Part shown: positions 18,306 to 26,097 of the stretch, piece by piece
Layout of the letters: each line of letters starts with the position of its first letter
How positions within the stretch are numbered: the first letter of the stretch is position 1
Origin: Candidatus Hecatella orcuttiae
Lineage (GTDB): Archaea; Thermoproteota; Bathyarchaeia; Hecatellales; Hecatellaceae
Reading direction: 5' to 3'
DNA: 64,000 nucleotides
NCBI GenBank assembly: GCA_002011035.2
Contig: MTLY02000003.1
Coordinates: 29,194-93,193, forward strand
The notes under the pieces: model-generated
Databases searched by the model: none
The model's input: only the letters and a program-made list of their open reading frames with translations
What the model was told of the DNA's origin: nothing
Translations under genes and position numbers: made by a program

Positions 18306-18764
18306 ATGAAGGGAGCCTACGTTCTCCTCCTCTCCGCCGAGGAAAACGCGAAGGTTAAGGTTGGAAGCCTAGGAGAAATAAAGCTGGCAAAAGGACACTA
18401 CGCCTACGTGGGCTCCGCCCTTGGAAGAGGACTGAACCTAGAGAAACGGGTGCAGAGACATAAAAGATTAGCCGAAACGAAAGCCGGCTGTTTAAGATGG
18501 CACATCGACTACCTTCTGGCCTCGCCCAGCTTCCGTTGGAGGGAAGCCATCCTCATCGAGTCATCGGAACCCTTGGAATGCGCTGTTTCCCGAAGGCTTG
18601 AAGCCTTGGCAGAGGCGGTTATACCGAAATTCGGCTCTTCCGACTGCAAGAACGCTTGCAGAGGCCATCTTCACTATCTTGGAACCCGGCCTCTTCGAGA
18701 AATCAGAGACATTTTAGAAAACCTAAGATTGAACCTTCGTCATGCTGCTGTGAAACATCCTTAG
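18306..18764 (+). CDS. DUF123 GIY-YIG-like protein
   Basis: Matches the archaeal DUF123 family, small proteins related to GIY-YIG nucleases: KGAYVLLLSAEE at the start, LAKGHYAYVGSALGRGLNLE (the GIY-YIG-like core), LRWHIDYLLASP and FGSSDCKNACRGHLHYL near the end. The open frame starts at 18273, but the ATG at 18306 begins exactly where the family begins. Biochemical role is not established. Confidence 0.8.
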   Translation: MKGAYVLLLSAEENAKVKVGSLGEIKLAKGHYAYVGSALGRGLNLEKRVQRHKRLAETKAGCLRWHIDYLLASPSFRWREAILIESSEPLECAVSRRLEALAEAVIPKFGSSDCKNACRGHLHYLGTRPLREIRDILENLRLNLRHAAVKHP

Positions 18765-18800
18765 CCGGCCGGACCCGGTTGGGGGTGTCTTCGGGTTTCC

Positions 18801-19106
18801 CTAGATGGTTTCTGTGAAGACTGTTACGCCTTCGATGTATTTCGCCCACTGCCTCAGAAGCTTCAAAGCCTCTGGGGTGGACAGGTCTTTTTTATACTCT
18901 TCCACGTTTTTGATGTCGATGCATTCGATGTAGTTGTAGGGAAGAGGCTTCCCTTCCAAGGTTTCCTTGAGCTTGTAGACGCGGTAGGAGGTTATGGATT
19001 TAAAGAATTTCTCGGTGGTCGGGTAATCAAATTCATGAACCCACTTCTCGTATTCCTCCGCTTTGGCTTCAGGGCGAAGTTTCGATAACACGAAAACCCT
19101 AGGCAT
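18801..19106 (-). CDS. Small RedY/EthD-like alpha-beta barrel protein
   Basis: About 101 residues, from ATG 19106 behind GGAGGTGGAAG; the longer frame to 19199 lacks a comparable ribosome site and encodes unlikely sequence. The protein (PRVFVLSKLRPEAKAEEYEK ... YNYIECIDIKNVEEYKKDLS ... GVTVFTETI) looks like a dimeric alpha-beta barrel of the RedY or EthD type: alternating beta strands and amphipathic helices with a conserved Trp near the C-terminus. Function unknown; the family resemblance is by eye. Confidence 0.6.
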   Translation of the reverse strand: MPRVFVLSKLRPEAKAEEYEKWVHEFDYPTTEKFFKSITSYRVYKLKETLEGKPLPYNYIECIDIKNVEEYKKDLSTPEALKLLRQWAKYIEGVTVFTETI

Positions 19107-19241
19107 TCTTCCACCTCCAATTGTAGATAGAGAAGGGGGGAGTGCGGATAAAAAACTATCCGGGAAGGGCAACTGGGCGGCAAAACCTAATAACCGCATA
19201 AATAGTTACTTCAAGATGGCTGAACCTAGGATGTGTTGCCC

Positions 19242-19403
19242 ATGTGGAATAAGTGCCCGAAATGCGGTGGAAGGATGGTATGCGAAGAAGTTTCCATTCT
19301 AGGAAAACATGGAACCTTAGGGCGGAAAAGCTACCTTTTTAACGCCTACATCTGTAGCTCATGCCGCTACACGGAGTTTTTCCTTCAGCCTCCGAAAAGT
19401 TAG
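19242..19403 (+). CDS. 53-residue zinc-ribbon protein
   Basis: A short frame from ATG 19242 to TAG 19401 encodes MWNKCPKCGGRMVCEE ... YLFNAYICSSCRYTEFFLQP, with two CxxC pairs spaced as in a zinc ribbon. It lies 33 bases upstream of the gene at 19437 on the same strand and probably shares its message. Similar stand-alone zinc ribbons are common in archaea; role unknown. Confidence 0.65.
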   Translation: MWNKCPKCGGRMVCEEVSILGKHGTLGRKSYLFNAYICSSCRYTEFFLQPPKS

Positions 19404-19436
19404 ACTCAAAAAGACCGCCTCGGAGGATAGGGGACG

Positions 19437-20015
19437 GTGAAATTGTCGGTTGATAAAAGAATCCTCTACTTTAAGGTTCCGGGGGAGCAGTGCACTCAAG
19501 AAACTTTTCAACGGGCCAAAGAACGGGCTGAGGAGCTGGGAATAAAGGATTTGGTCGTCGCCTCCACCACCGGTGAAACTGGAATAAAAGCCTGCGAGTA
19601 TTTCAGAGGATACAACCTCACCGTTGTCTCCCATTACACCGGTTTCAAGGAGCCCGGCGTCCAGCAGATGAGCCTTGAAAACCGCGAAAAAATCCGAAAA
19701 CTGGGAGGTAGACTTCTCACCTGCACCCACGCTTTCCAAGGTGTGGAACGGGGGATAAGGGAAAAGTTCGCCACCGCCTACCCTGTCGAAATAATGGCTC
19801 AAACCCTAAGGCTTTTCGGAGAAGGCGTGAAGGTTGCAGTGGAGATATCCCTCATGGCAGCGGACGCAGGGCTTATTCCTCATGACAGGGAAATCATCGC
19901 CATAGCCGGAACGAATAGAGGAGCCGACACAGCCCTAGTCCTTCAGCCTGCCAACACGACTAGAGTTTTCAGCCTAAAGGTAAAAGAAATAATAGCAAAG
20001 CCCCGGCTGAACTGA
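19437..20015 (+). CDS. Conserved protein with pyruvate-kinase C-terminal-like fold
   Basis: A 192-residue protein resembling the stand-alone pyruvate kinase alpha/beta (C-terminal) domain family of archaea: KDLVVASTTGETGIKACEYF, LTVVSHYTGFKEPG, SLMAADAGLIPHDREIIAIAG and GADTALVLQPANT. No catalytic pyruvate kinase barrel is present, so it is not a kinase. The preceding small zinc-ribbon gene is probably co-transcribed. Exact function is unknown. Confidence 0.65.
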   Translation: MKLSVDKRILYFKVPGEQCTQETFQRAKERAEELGIKDLVVASTTGETGIKACEYFRGYNLTVVSHYTGFKEPGVQQMSLENREKIRKLGGRLLTCTHAFQGVERGIREKFATAYPVEIMAQTLRLFGEGVKVAVEISLMAADAGLIPHDREIIAIAGTNRGADTALVLQPANTTRVFSLKVKEIIAKPRLN

Positions 20016-20067
20016 AACGGAGAATTCTCATCCGAGATTTGGAAAATAATAATTCAGAGGTCAGCCT

Positions 20068-20379
20068 TCAGCCGGAGGGCGCAGGTTTTTCCAAGGTGAT
20101 TTCCATGGTGCTGACGTTGGATTTTCTGTCTTCCCTCTCCACGGTTTCCGTTCCTATGGTGATGTTTTTGATGACCAAGTCCTTCACGAAGGCTCTCCTC
20201 AACAGTTCCACCGTGTCCACAGCTTTGCTGATGGCGGTGCCTCGGGCTTTTACGACGATTCCGTTGTAGCCTTGGTTGAAGAAGGTCACGCAGGCTACCA
20301 CGTAGTTCATGACGGGTTTTCTACCAACCAACACCACATTCCGTTGGGCCTCGGGTTTTTCTTCTGCCATTCGCATCAA
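20068..20379 (-). CDS. albA: Chromatin protein Alba
   Basis: Small basic archaeal DNA/RNA-binding protein. The core reads NVVLVGRKPVMNYVVACVTF (with the conserved Lys before the Pro-Val-Met that can be acetylated), then IVVKARGTAISKAVDTVELL and an IKNITIGTE strand. The frame opens at TTG 20379; GAGGAG upstream is spaced about 9 bases from the ATG at 20370, which is the likely start (MAEEKPEAQRN). Monocistronic. Confidence 0.92.
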   Translation of the reverse strand: MMRMAEEKPEAQRNVVLVGRKPVMNYVVACVTFFNQGYNGIVVKARGTAISKAVDTVELLRRAFVKDLVIKNITIGTETVEREDRKSNVSTMEITLEKPAPSG

Positions 20380-20555
20380 CTCCTCTTGGCTACCGTTGCG
20401 GTGTTTAAAATATCATCCGATGGGGTTGAAAAATATTTTGGTCTCCTCCCTTTTAGCTGCAGGCATCCACCGGGAGGGTCCTAGAGTCGATCGGGGCATC
20501 CATAAGCATAAAACTGTTAACCATCCAGTTAACAACCACTTCAACAGCCCCAAAG

Positions 20556-20566
20556 TTTAAATAAAA
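20556..20566 (+). promoter_or_regulatory. TATA-like element before the candidate RNA or leader
   Basis: TTTAAATAAAA, a good archaeal TATA element. A start 25-30 bases downstream would fall near 20585-20592, at the head of the predicted stem-loops and about 220 bases before the Sm-like gene. Confidence 0.4.
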
Positions 20567-20582
20567 TTCGTAAAAAGTCTCC

Positions 20583-20760
20583 CTGCACCTTAAGGCAGCG
20601 AATGTGCATGTTCCCTCCGCCGATGGGGGCAACATCTAATAGGAGCCTTGCCGAATTTTATGGTTGGACAAGGCCAAGTCAAGCCTAACGTTTCCAAAGG
20701 CCGGCGGAAGAGATGACACCAACCTCCTCCGATGCGGTGTCCGGACTTTTCCAGCTCTGG
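20583..20760 (+). ncRNA. Candidate structured RNA or 5' leader of the Sm-like gene
   Basis: Four hairpins can be folded by hand in series: CTGC 20583-20586 with GCAG 20595-20598; ATGTT-C-CCTCC 20608-20618 with GGGGG-C-AACAT 20625-20635 (one C-C mismatch, one G-U pair); GCCTTG 20645-20650 with CAAGGC 20669-20674; GACACC 20715-20720 with GGTGTC 20736-20741. A TATA element sits just upstream. It does not match SRP RNA, RNase P RNA or tRNA signatures that I could check. It may be a stand-alone RNA or a regulatory leader. Confidence 0.35.
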
Positions 20761-20807
20761 GGCTTTAACTTCAGGTTTAGCGAAGCCTCCAGAGGAGGCG
20801 GTGAGCG

Positions 20808-21098
20808 TTGAGCGAGCCTGCCGTGAGCCCCACGGTCTTCCACTTTCTGGAGAAGCATGTGGGGAAACGGGTGGTCATCATTTTGGACAGGGACTTCGGC
20901 TACGAGGGAAAGATTGAAGCTGTCTCCCACATACCCCCCGGCATCTGGCTGGCTGAAGCTGAAGCTGTGGTTTTGCGGTCTACCATGGTCAACCCCATTC
21001 CCAGAGTTGTGAGCAGGGAGAAGAAAAGCGAACTTTTCATCCATCTGAATTCAGTGCAGAGGGTCGAAGTGCTCAGCACCGGTAAAAGCCGCGATTAG
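20808..21098 (+). CDS. Sm-like (LSm) domain protein
   Basis: A 96-residue protein whose core (FLEKHVGKRVVIILDRDFGY then EGKIEAV) resembles the Sm1 motif, with later strands ending IHLNSVQRVEVL as in Sm2. It is longer than classical archaeal Sm1 and more diverged in the middle, so the call is tentative. It starts at TTG 20808 a few bases after GAGGAGGCGG. It ends 4 bases into the convergent Sec61-beta gene. Confidence 0.5.
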   Translation: MSEPAVSPTVFHFLEKHVGKRVVIILDRDFGYEGKIEAVSHIPPGIWLAEAEAVVLRSTMVNPIPRVVSREKKSELFIHLNSVQRVEVLSTGKSRD

Positions 21099-21271
21099 AG
21101 CGACAGAAAGAAAGGAGCTAAGCTGATGATCAGGATCACGACTACAACAGCCACGATGACGGCCTGCGGTTTTATCTTAACGCCGAAGGACTCCTCTTCA
21201 TAGAAACGGAGAAGACCGGCCATCGTGCTAGGCATAGGCGCCTCTTCTCTTCTTCTCTTCATCCGGCTCAT
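21095..21271 (-). CDS. secG: Preprotein translocase subunit Sec61-beta (SecG)
   Basis: A 58-residue frame from ATG 21271 to TAA 21095. It has a basic, Arg-rich N-terminus (MSRMKRRREEAPMPSTMAGL), the conserved LRFYEEESFGVKIKPQ segment just before the membrane, and one C-terminal transmembrane helix (AVIVAVVVVILIISLAPFFL). This is the standard architecture of archaeal Sec61-beta, the small tail-anchored subunit of the SecYEG channel. It overlaps the convergent Sm-like gene by 4 bases. secY and secE are not in the window. Confidence 0.9.
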   Translation of the reverse strand: MSRMKRRREEAPMPSTMAGLLRFYEEESFGVKIKPQAVIVAVVVVILIISLAPFFLSL

Positions 21272-21404
21272 GGTGATCCTACCGACGGAGCAGCCTAAAT
21301 CCTATTGGGACACTGGAGTCTATTAACTTTTCCCGTCAGCCTTAAGCGTTAACGATATTAGTTTCTTTAAAAGTTATTTTAAAAAATTTGGGGCGGCGGG
21401 GGTA

Positions 21405-22412
21405 CTGCGGTCTTCAAGGCTTAAGATTTTTTGGGATGAAGGCATCGTGGTTAAGGTCGGTGATTCATCCCTGTGCTTCGACCCTCAAACATCCAAGCCC
21501 TCCTATCCGCATGTTTTCATCTCCCATGCCCACGGCGACCATACTGACGGCTTCAAGTCTCCTCGGCCAACCAAGTACTCAACCCACGCCACTGTCTCCA
21601 TCTACGAAACTGTTTTCGGGAGAAAGGTGGAAAAAATCAAAAAGCTAAACTACGGGGACAAGTTCAAGGTCGACGGATTCGAGATCCAGCTTTTCGATTC
21701 AGGGCATATCTTAGGCTCCGCAGCCTTCAGCGTTCACACAGGAGAAGGTTTAGTGGTCTACACCGGTGACCTTAACTGCGTTGACACCCTCGTCTCCAAG
21801 GCTGCGCAGCTCGTCTCCTGCGACATCCTCATCATAGAATCCACCTACGGGAGAGCTGAATTCTCCTTTCCCTCCCGAGATTTCCTTTACCGGAAAATGG
21901 TTCAGTGGGTTGTGGAAAAAGTGAATGAGGGGCGAATTCCCGTGTTCTATGTTTATCCCATCGGAAAAGCCCAAGAAGTCATTCGGCTGCTTAACCGGTT
22001 TACGGAAATCAAAGTTAAGGTTCACCCCCAAATTGCCAAGGTCAACGAAGCCTACACTCGCCTCAACGTTAAACTTGAAGCGTCCCCCTGGGATGGAGTA
22101 GGAGAAAAATGCGTTGCAGTGTATCCAGTGCGTAGGCTTCGGAACGAGTTTGATGGGAGAAACCAAGTCGCGGCTCTAGCCACAGGCTGGGCTTTAAAGT
22201 TTACATCTCTCAGGGAGGGCGTCTTCCCCCTCAGCAGTCATGCTGACTTCCCTCAACTTCTCAACTATGTCAAGGAAGCTAAGCCTAAACTGGTCTACAC
22301 ATGCTTCGGCTCCAACGTAGAACTGGCTGAAAGCATCAGGCGGAAGCTTGGCATCCCCGCTCAGCCGCTTCCCGCATCAGCGGGCAGCAAGTCCATGCCA
22401 TCCTATTTTTAG
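21405..22412 (+). CDS. Metallo-beta-lactamase-fold nuclease (COG1236-like)
   Basis: The metal-binding motif SHAHGDHTDG, DSGHILGSA, VYTGDLN and a late SSHADF place this among beta-CASP-related RNA/DNA processing nucleases (YSH1/CPSF-like, single domain, no KH domains). The first GTG (21447) cuts into an N-terminal strand: in-frame codons upstream read RLKIFWDEGIVVKVGDSSL, which looks like the family start. No ATG, GTG or TTG lies there; a CTG at 21405 follows GCGGGGGTA and is used here as the inferred start. The conservative start is 21447 (321 residues). Confidence 0.78.
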   Translation: MRSSRLKIFWDEGIVVKVGDSSLCFDPQTSKPSYPHVFISHAHGDHTDGFKSPRPTKYSTHATVSIYETVFGRKVEKIKKLNYGDKFKVDGFEIQLFDSGHILGSAAFSVHTGEGLVVYTGDLNCVDTLVSKAAQLVSCDILIIESTYGRAEFSFPSRDFLYRKMVQWVVEKVNEGRIPVFYVYPIGKAQEVIRLLNRFTEIKVKVHPQIAKVNEAYTRLNVKLEASPWDGVGEKCVAVYPVRRLRNEFDGRNQVAALATGWALKFTSLREGVFPLSSHADFPQLLNYVKEAKPKLVYTCFGSNVELAESIRRKLGIPAQPLPASAGSKSMPSYF

Positions 22413-22428
22413 GTCTGGGGCCTCGGTG

Positions 22429-23295
22429 TTAGAGTAGCACGTCTAAGATTATGGCTAGAAACAGCAGCCCCAAGTAGGGGCTGGAATATTTGTACACGAT
22501 CCAAGCATTTTTTCCAGTGGGCTGAAGGGCGAGGAAGACGTTCAAAGTCAATATGGCAGCGCCCAGCCCGAGGGCGGAAAAGAGATAACCCCATCCTAAT
22601 CCGTCTGTCATGTAGAGTAGGAAGGAAAAGGCTACCAGTAGAGTTGAGGTGAAGGCTATGCACCGGACGGCTTTCTTCTCCTCCACCAGGGTGGGAAGCA
22701 TGGGAACTTTCGCCCTCCGATAGTCTTCTTTGAACCTTATGGCTAGGCTCCAGATGTGGGTGGGGATCCACAGAACCACCACGGCTGCCAGCAGAAACGC
22801 GGAGAGAGTTAATGTGCCTGTAACCGCAGCATAGCCCACCAGCACGGGGGCTCCTCCCGAGAAGCTTCCAAACAGAATGTTGAGGGGATTCTTCCTCTTC
22901 AAAAATCTGCTGTAGACTAGAACATTATCTAAGACAGCCAGAAAAATCAGGAAAGTGCAAAGTAGATTGACCGTGGAGGATGCGGCTAAGGATAAGGAGA
23001 CCAGAAAAAGGCCTGAGTATAAGGCTTTTTCAGGAGGCGCTATCCTACCAGCGGGTAAAGGCCTCTTTTTCGTTCGAAGCATCTTCGAATCTACCTCCCT
23101 GTCCAAGTAGCTGGTAAGCATGTTGGCTCCTGCCGTAGCGCATGTTCCTGAGAATATCACAGCCACAAGGAGGGGCGTAGGATTGTGAAAAACCTCCTCG
23201 CCGACAGCGAAGATCGCGCCTCCGATTCCTGTGAAGAGGAGGAGAGCGATGCTCCGAGGTTTTGCGATTTCAACATAGGCTCGAAAGACCTGCAT
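22429..23295 (-). CDS. UbiA-family prenyltransferase (CtaB-like)
   Basis: An integral membrane protein of 288 residues with about eight to nine hydrophobic segments. The first Asp-rich motif, NMLTSYLDREVDSKMLRTKK followed by RPLPAG, is the signature of protoheme IX farnesyltransferase (CtaB/COX10); the second motif lies in WSLAIRFKEDYRRAKVPMLP. Members transfer prenyl chains to haem or to other aromatic or polar acceptors. No haem-copper oxidase or ctaA is nearby, so the acceptor is uncertain; another polyprenyl acceptor is possible. Confidence 0.8.
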   Translation of the reverse strand: MQVFRAYVEIAKPRSIALLLFTGIGGAIFAVGEEVFHNPTPLLVAVIFSGTCATAGANMLTSYLDREVDSKMLRTKKRPLPAGRIAPPEKALYSGLFLVSLSLAASSTVNLLCTFLIFLAVLDNVLVYSRFLKRKNPLNILFGSFSGGAPVLVGYAAVTGTLTLSAFLLAAVVVLWIPTHIWSLAIRFKEDYRRAKVPMLPTLVEEKKAVRCIAFTSTLLVAFSFLLYMTDGLGWGYLFSALGLGAAILTLNVFLALQPTGKNAWIVYKYSSPYLGLLFLAIILDVLL

Positions 23296-23417
23296 TCCCG
23301 CATCCTCTTCTACGGCCAGCTCTTCTCTAGAAATATGATTTCCTCTGATAACTTTATCTGCATGACCGGTTTCCCATCAACGGTGAAAAGTTCAGAGTAA
23401 ACCTGCGCCGGGTGTAG

Positions 23418-23666
23418 ATGGTGGCATTGAATTTGGAAGAGTGCTTGAAAAGTCCCCTATGGCCTCTACTGGTTGAAACAGCCCACGCCATTCCAACCTA
23501 TCCCTACCACAAAAGCTACGTCAGAGACGTCCTCCTCCGGGATAACCCAACTGTCGACGCTTCAGAAGTACATCTCCGCTTGGGCATCCCCCTAGGAGAG
23601 GCTTTGGTCATTCTCAACGAGTTGAAAACTCAAAAGTCAAACAAATCAGAGGACGGAGGGGGTTGA
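23418..23666 (+). CDS. Small uncharacterised protein, possible winged helix
   Basis: 82 residues from ATG 23418. The middle (VRDVLLRDNPTVDASEVHLR then LGIPLGEALVILNEL) could form a helix-turn-helix or winged-helix fold: a helix, a 'wait-and-see' segment typical of MarR-like domains, and a second helix. It is very acidic for a DNA-binding protein and has a Ser/Lys-rich tail. Divergent from the prenyltransferase gene and convergent with iscU. I do not recognise the family. Confidence 0.5.
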   Translation: MVALNLEECLKSPLWPLLVETAHAIPTYPYHKSYVRDVLLRDNPTVDASEVHLRLGIPLGEALVILNELKTQKSNKSEDGGG

Positions 23667-23682
23667 GGTTCTCCCAGCAGCC

Positions 23683-24060
23683 TTACTTTCTGCTCTGCTG
23701 CTTTTTCTGGTAGTCAGCTATGGCTGCATGCAACCCGTCGGCGGCTAGGTTGCTGCAGTGCATCTTGATGGGGGGCAGACCGCCTAGCGCCTGAGCTACG
23801 TCCATCTTGGAGATGCGGAGGGCTTCTTCCAGAGTTTTACCCTTAGCCATCTCCGTCACCATGCTGCTGGTGGCGATGGCCGCTCCGCAGCCGAAAGTCT
23901 TGAATTTCACATCCTCCAGCCGGCCGTCTTTGACTTTGATGTAGATGGTCATCAAGTCTCCGCACACGGGGTTTCCCACCCGGCCTACTCCGTCAGCGTC
24001 GGGGATCTCCCCCATGTTCCTAGGGTTGCGGAAATGCTCCATCACCTTCTCAGAATACAT
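23683..24060 (-). CDS. iscU: Iron-sulfur cluster scaffold IscU/NifU-N
   Basis: 125 residues with the three scaffold cysteines: VGNPVCGDLM (with the conserved Asp two residues on), FGCGAAIATSSMV and KMHCSNLAADGLHAAI. This is the scaffold on which a 2Fe-2S cluster is assembled from sulfur delivered by the cysteine desulfurase encoded just upstream. The C-terminal NifU extensions are absent. Transcribed with iscS, 51 bases apart. Confidence 0.94.
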   Translation of the reverse strand: MYSEKVMEHFRNPRNMGEIPDADGVGRVGNPVCGDLMTIYIKVKDGRLEDVKFKTFGCGAAIATSSMVTEMAKGKTLEEALRISKMDVAQALGGLPPIKMHCSNLAADGLHAAIADYQKKQQSRK

Positions 24061-24111
24061 GTCTGCACCCCCAGCTTACCCCCGGTCTTCCGCGTTTTCA
24101 AGCCTCCAACT

Positions 24112-25305
24112 TTAAGTCAGCTGCCTCTTTATTATAGGTTCTTCCCAGAGGGGAGACATCTCCCTTAGCCTGCAGACAACCTCGCACACAGCCTCCACCG
24201 CGTAGTCTACTTCCTCCTCGGTGTTCTCTCTTCCCAGCGTCAGCCTCAACGACCCTCGAGCTTCCACATCGTTCAGCCCTAGGGCCCTCAGGATGTGGGA
24301 AGGTTCGCTTTTCTTGGAGGAGCATGCGGAGCCGGTGGAGGCGGCTATGCCCTTCTCATCTAGGCCTAGGATGAGGGCTTCCCCCTCTATTCCCGCGAAG
24401 CCAAAGTGGGCGTTGTGAGGCAGTCTCTGCGTGGGATGGCCGTTAAGCCACGATTTCGGCAAGCCTTCGAGGATGCCTCGGATCAGTCTGTCCCTCAACC
24501 CGGTGAGATATTTTCTGTCCTTCTCCATTCTCTGGGCAGCCAGCTCAGCGGCTTTTCCCAAGCCCACGATGCCGGGGATGTTTTCTGTTCCTGAACGGAG
24601 GTTTTTTTCATGGCCTCCGCCATGGAGGAGAGGCATGGGGGCGAGGTTTCCTTGAACGTAGAGAGCTCCCACGCCTTTAGGGCCGTGGATTTTGTGGCTG
24701 GAGAGGGAGAGCATGTTCACGTTCATTCTCTTCACGTCCACCGGTATCTTCCCCACCGACTGAACAGCGTCTGTGTGGAAAAGTACACCTTTCTCCCGGG
24801 CTATCTCGCCTATTTCCTCCAGAGGCTGAACGGTGCCTATTTCGTTGTTGGCGTGCTGAATGGTTACAAGAACCGTGGCAGGGCTGATGGCCTTCTCCAA
24901 CATTGCCAAATCCACGAGGCCTTCCCTGTTCACAGGGAGATATTCCACCTGAAAGCCTAAACTTTCCAGATAGCGGCAGCTCTCCAACACTGCAGGGTGC
25001 TCCACCCGGCTAGTGACCACATGGGGGCCTCCGGGTTTTTTCCCCTGCGCGAGCACTAGGCCTTTGATGGCTAGGTTGTCAGATTCTGTGCCTCCGGAGG
25101 TAAAGACGATCTCCCTCTCCTCAGCCCCTATCAACTCGGCCACACTTCGCCGGGCGGCCTCTAGGGCTTCATGGGCCTCCCGGCCGAAGCGGTGTAGGCT
25201 GGAGGCGTTTCCAAACCGCTCAGAAAAGTAGGGCAGCATGGCTTGAACCACTTCAGGGTCTACGGGGGTGGTGGCCGCGTGGTCTAAGTAGATTCTCCTA
25301 GGCAA
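24112..25305 (-). CDS. iscS: Cysteine desulfurase IscS/NifS (group I)
   Basis: PLP enzyme that removes sulfur from cysteine. Seen are YLDHAATTPVDPEV at the start, TSGGTESDNLAI, QHANNEIGTVQPLEE, the PLP lysine in SLSSHKIHGPKGVGALYV, and the mobile-loop cysteine in GIAASTGSACSSKKSEPSHI. Length of 397 is typical. It sits directly upstream of iscU, giving a minimal ISC pair. A second desulfurase of the SufS type occurs at 36637-37869. Confidence 0.94.
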   Translation of the reverse strand: MPRRIYLDHAATTPVDPEVVQAMLPYFSERFGNASSLHRFGREAHEALEAARRSVAELIGAEEREIVFTSGGTESDNLAIKGLVLAQGKKPGGPHVVTSRVEHPAVLESCRYLESLGFQVEYLPVNREGLVDLAMLEKAISPATVLVTIQHANNEIGTVQPLEEIGEIAREKGVLFHTDAVQSVGKIPVDVKRMNVNMLSLSSHKIHGPKGVGALYVQGNLAPMPLLHGGGHEKNLRSGTENIPGIVGLGKAAELAAQRMEKDRKYLTGLRDRLIRGILEGLPKSWLNGHPTQRLPHNAHFGFAGIEGEALILGLDEKGIAASTGSACSSKKSEPSHILRALGLNDVEARGSLRLTLGRENTEEEVDYAVEAVCEVVCRLREMSPLWEEPIIKRQLT

Positions 25306-25381
25306 AGCTTCTTAAACCCCCAAAAAACCTGCGGGTAGATTGGATGGTTTTCTTCTCCAACCTACCCTAACTATAACGCGG

Positions 25382-26035
25382 TTATAAGTCTATCGACCTA
25401 CCGACCGCCGGAGAGGAGTCTGCTTTTAACTGTTGAAAGAGTTTCCTGCGATACTCCGCCTCCAAGTAGCCGGCTTTGTAAAGGTGGTTGAAAAGCTCGC
25501 TGACCTTGAGGAAGGAATGCAGCTTAATTCCCTTGGAGGCAAGGTTTCTTGCTCCCCCCTCCTCCCTGTCTATAAGAACGAGGGCGTAGGGGGTTTTCCC
25601 TCCCACCTCCCACACGGCCTCCGCGGCCTCCAAAACCGACTTACCGGTGGTGATGAGATCGTCCACGAGGAGCACCGAATCCCCCGGCTTCACCGAACCT
25701 TCCACCCGTTTCCCCCGACCCCAAGCCTTCGCCTCTTTCCTCACGTAGATCAGAGGCTTCCGAAGGTTGAAGGCTAAAACTGAGGCGAAAGTCATACCGG
25801 CGGTGGGGATACCTGCCACCGAGTTAAAATTTTTTAAGCCGATTTTTTTAGCCTCCTCACCGTAGAGACGGGCAATCTTCCGGAAAGCCTGAGGGTGGCT
25901 GGGCACAATCCTCAAGTCGATGTAGTAGAAGCTTTCCCTGCCGCTGGTCAGCTTGAAGGAGCCGAATTTCACGGCTTCTACTTCAGCTAGGAGGAGGGAG
26001 ATTTCCCGTTTGAGAGAACGGAGCTTCCCTTTCAT
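25382..26035 (-). CDS. pyrE: Orotate phosphoribosyltransferase
   Basis: Fifth step of UMP synthesis: orotate plus PRPP gives OMP. The PRPP motif is VLLVDDLITTGKSVLEAAEA; other signatures are KLTSGRESFYYIDLR, SVAGIPTAGMTFAS and the Lys-containing flexible loop YVRKEAKAWGRGKRVEG. The frame is open to 26068, but the internal ATG at 26035 (MKGKLRSLKREI) fits the family N-terminus better. A C-terminal extension (about 30 residues after ELFNHLYKAGYL) is present, as in several archaeal PyrE proteins. Other pyr genes are absent. Confidence 0.88.
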   Translation of the reverse strand: MKGKLRSLKREISLLLAEVEAVKFGSFKLTSGRESFYYIDLRIVPSHPQAFRKIARLYGEEAKKIGLKNFNSVAGIPTAGMTFASVLAFNLRKPLIYVRKEAKAWGRGKRVEGSVKPGDSVLLVDDLITTGKSVLEAAEAVWEVGGKTPYALVLIDREEGGARNLASKGIKLHSFLKVSELFNHLYKAGYLEAEYRRKLFQQLKADSSPAVGRSIDL

Positions 26036-26097
26036 GTTGAACCGCTCGAAATAAAAATAAACTCCCACCCTATAAAGATAAGACCGAGGTAGGCTGG

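Larger units (their letters stand above)
20380..20807 (+). other. 428-base gene-free stretch with a promoter and stem-loops
   Basis: No convincing protein gene lies here. The left end holds the alba leader. A TATA-like element is at 20556-20566, and from 20583 onward come several stem-loops (see the ncRNA entry). The right end holds the ribosome site of the Sm-like gene. Confidence 0.5.

Noticed and set aside
20453..20635. A 60-codon minus-strand frame between alba and the Sm-like gene
   Set aside because: It lies in the stem-loop region, has no ribosome site and no recognisable pattern.
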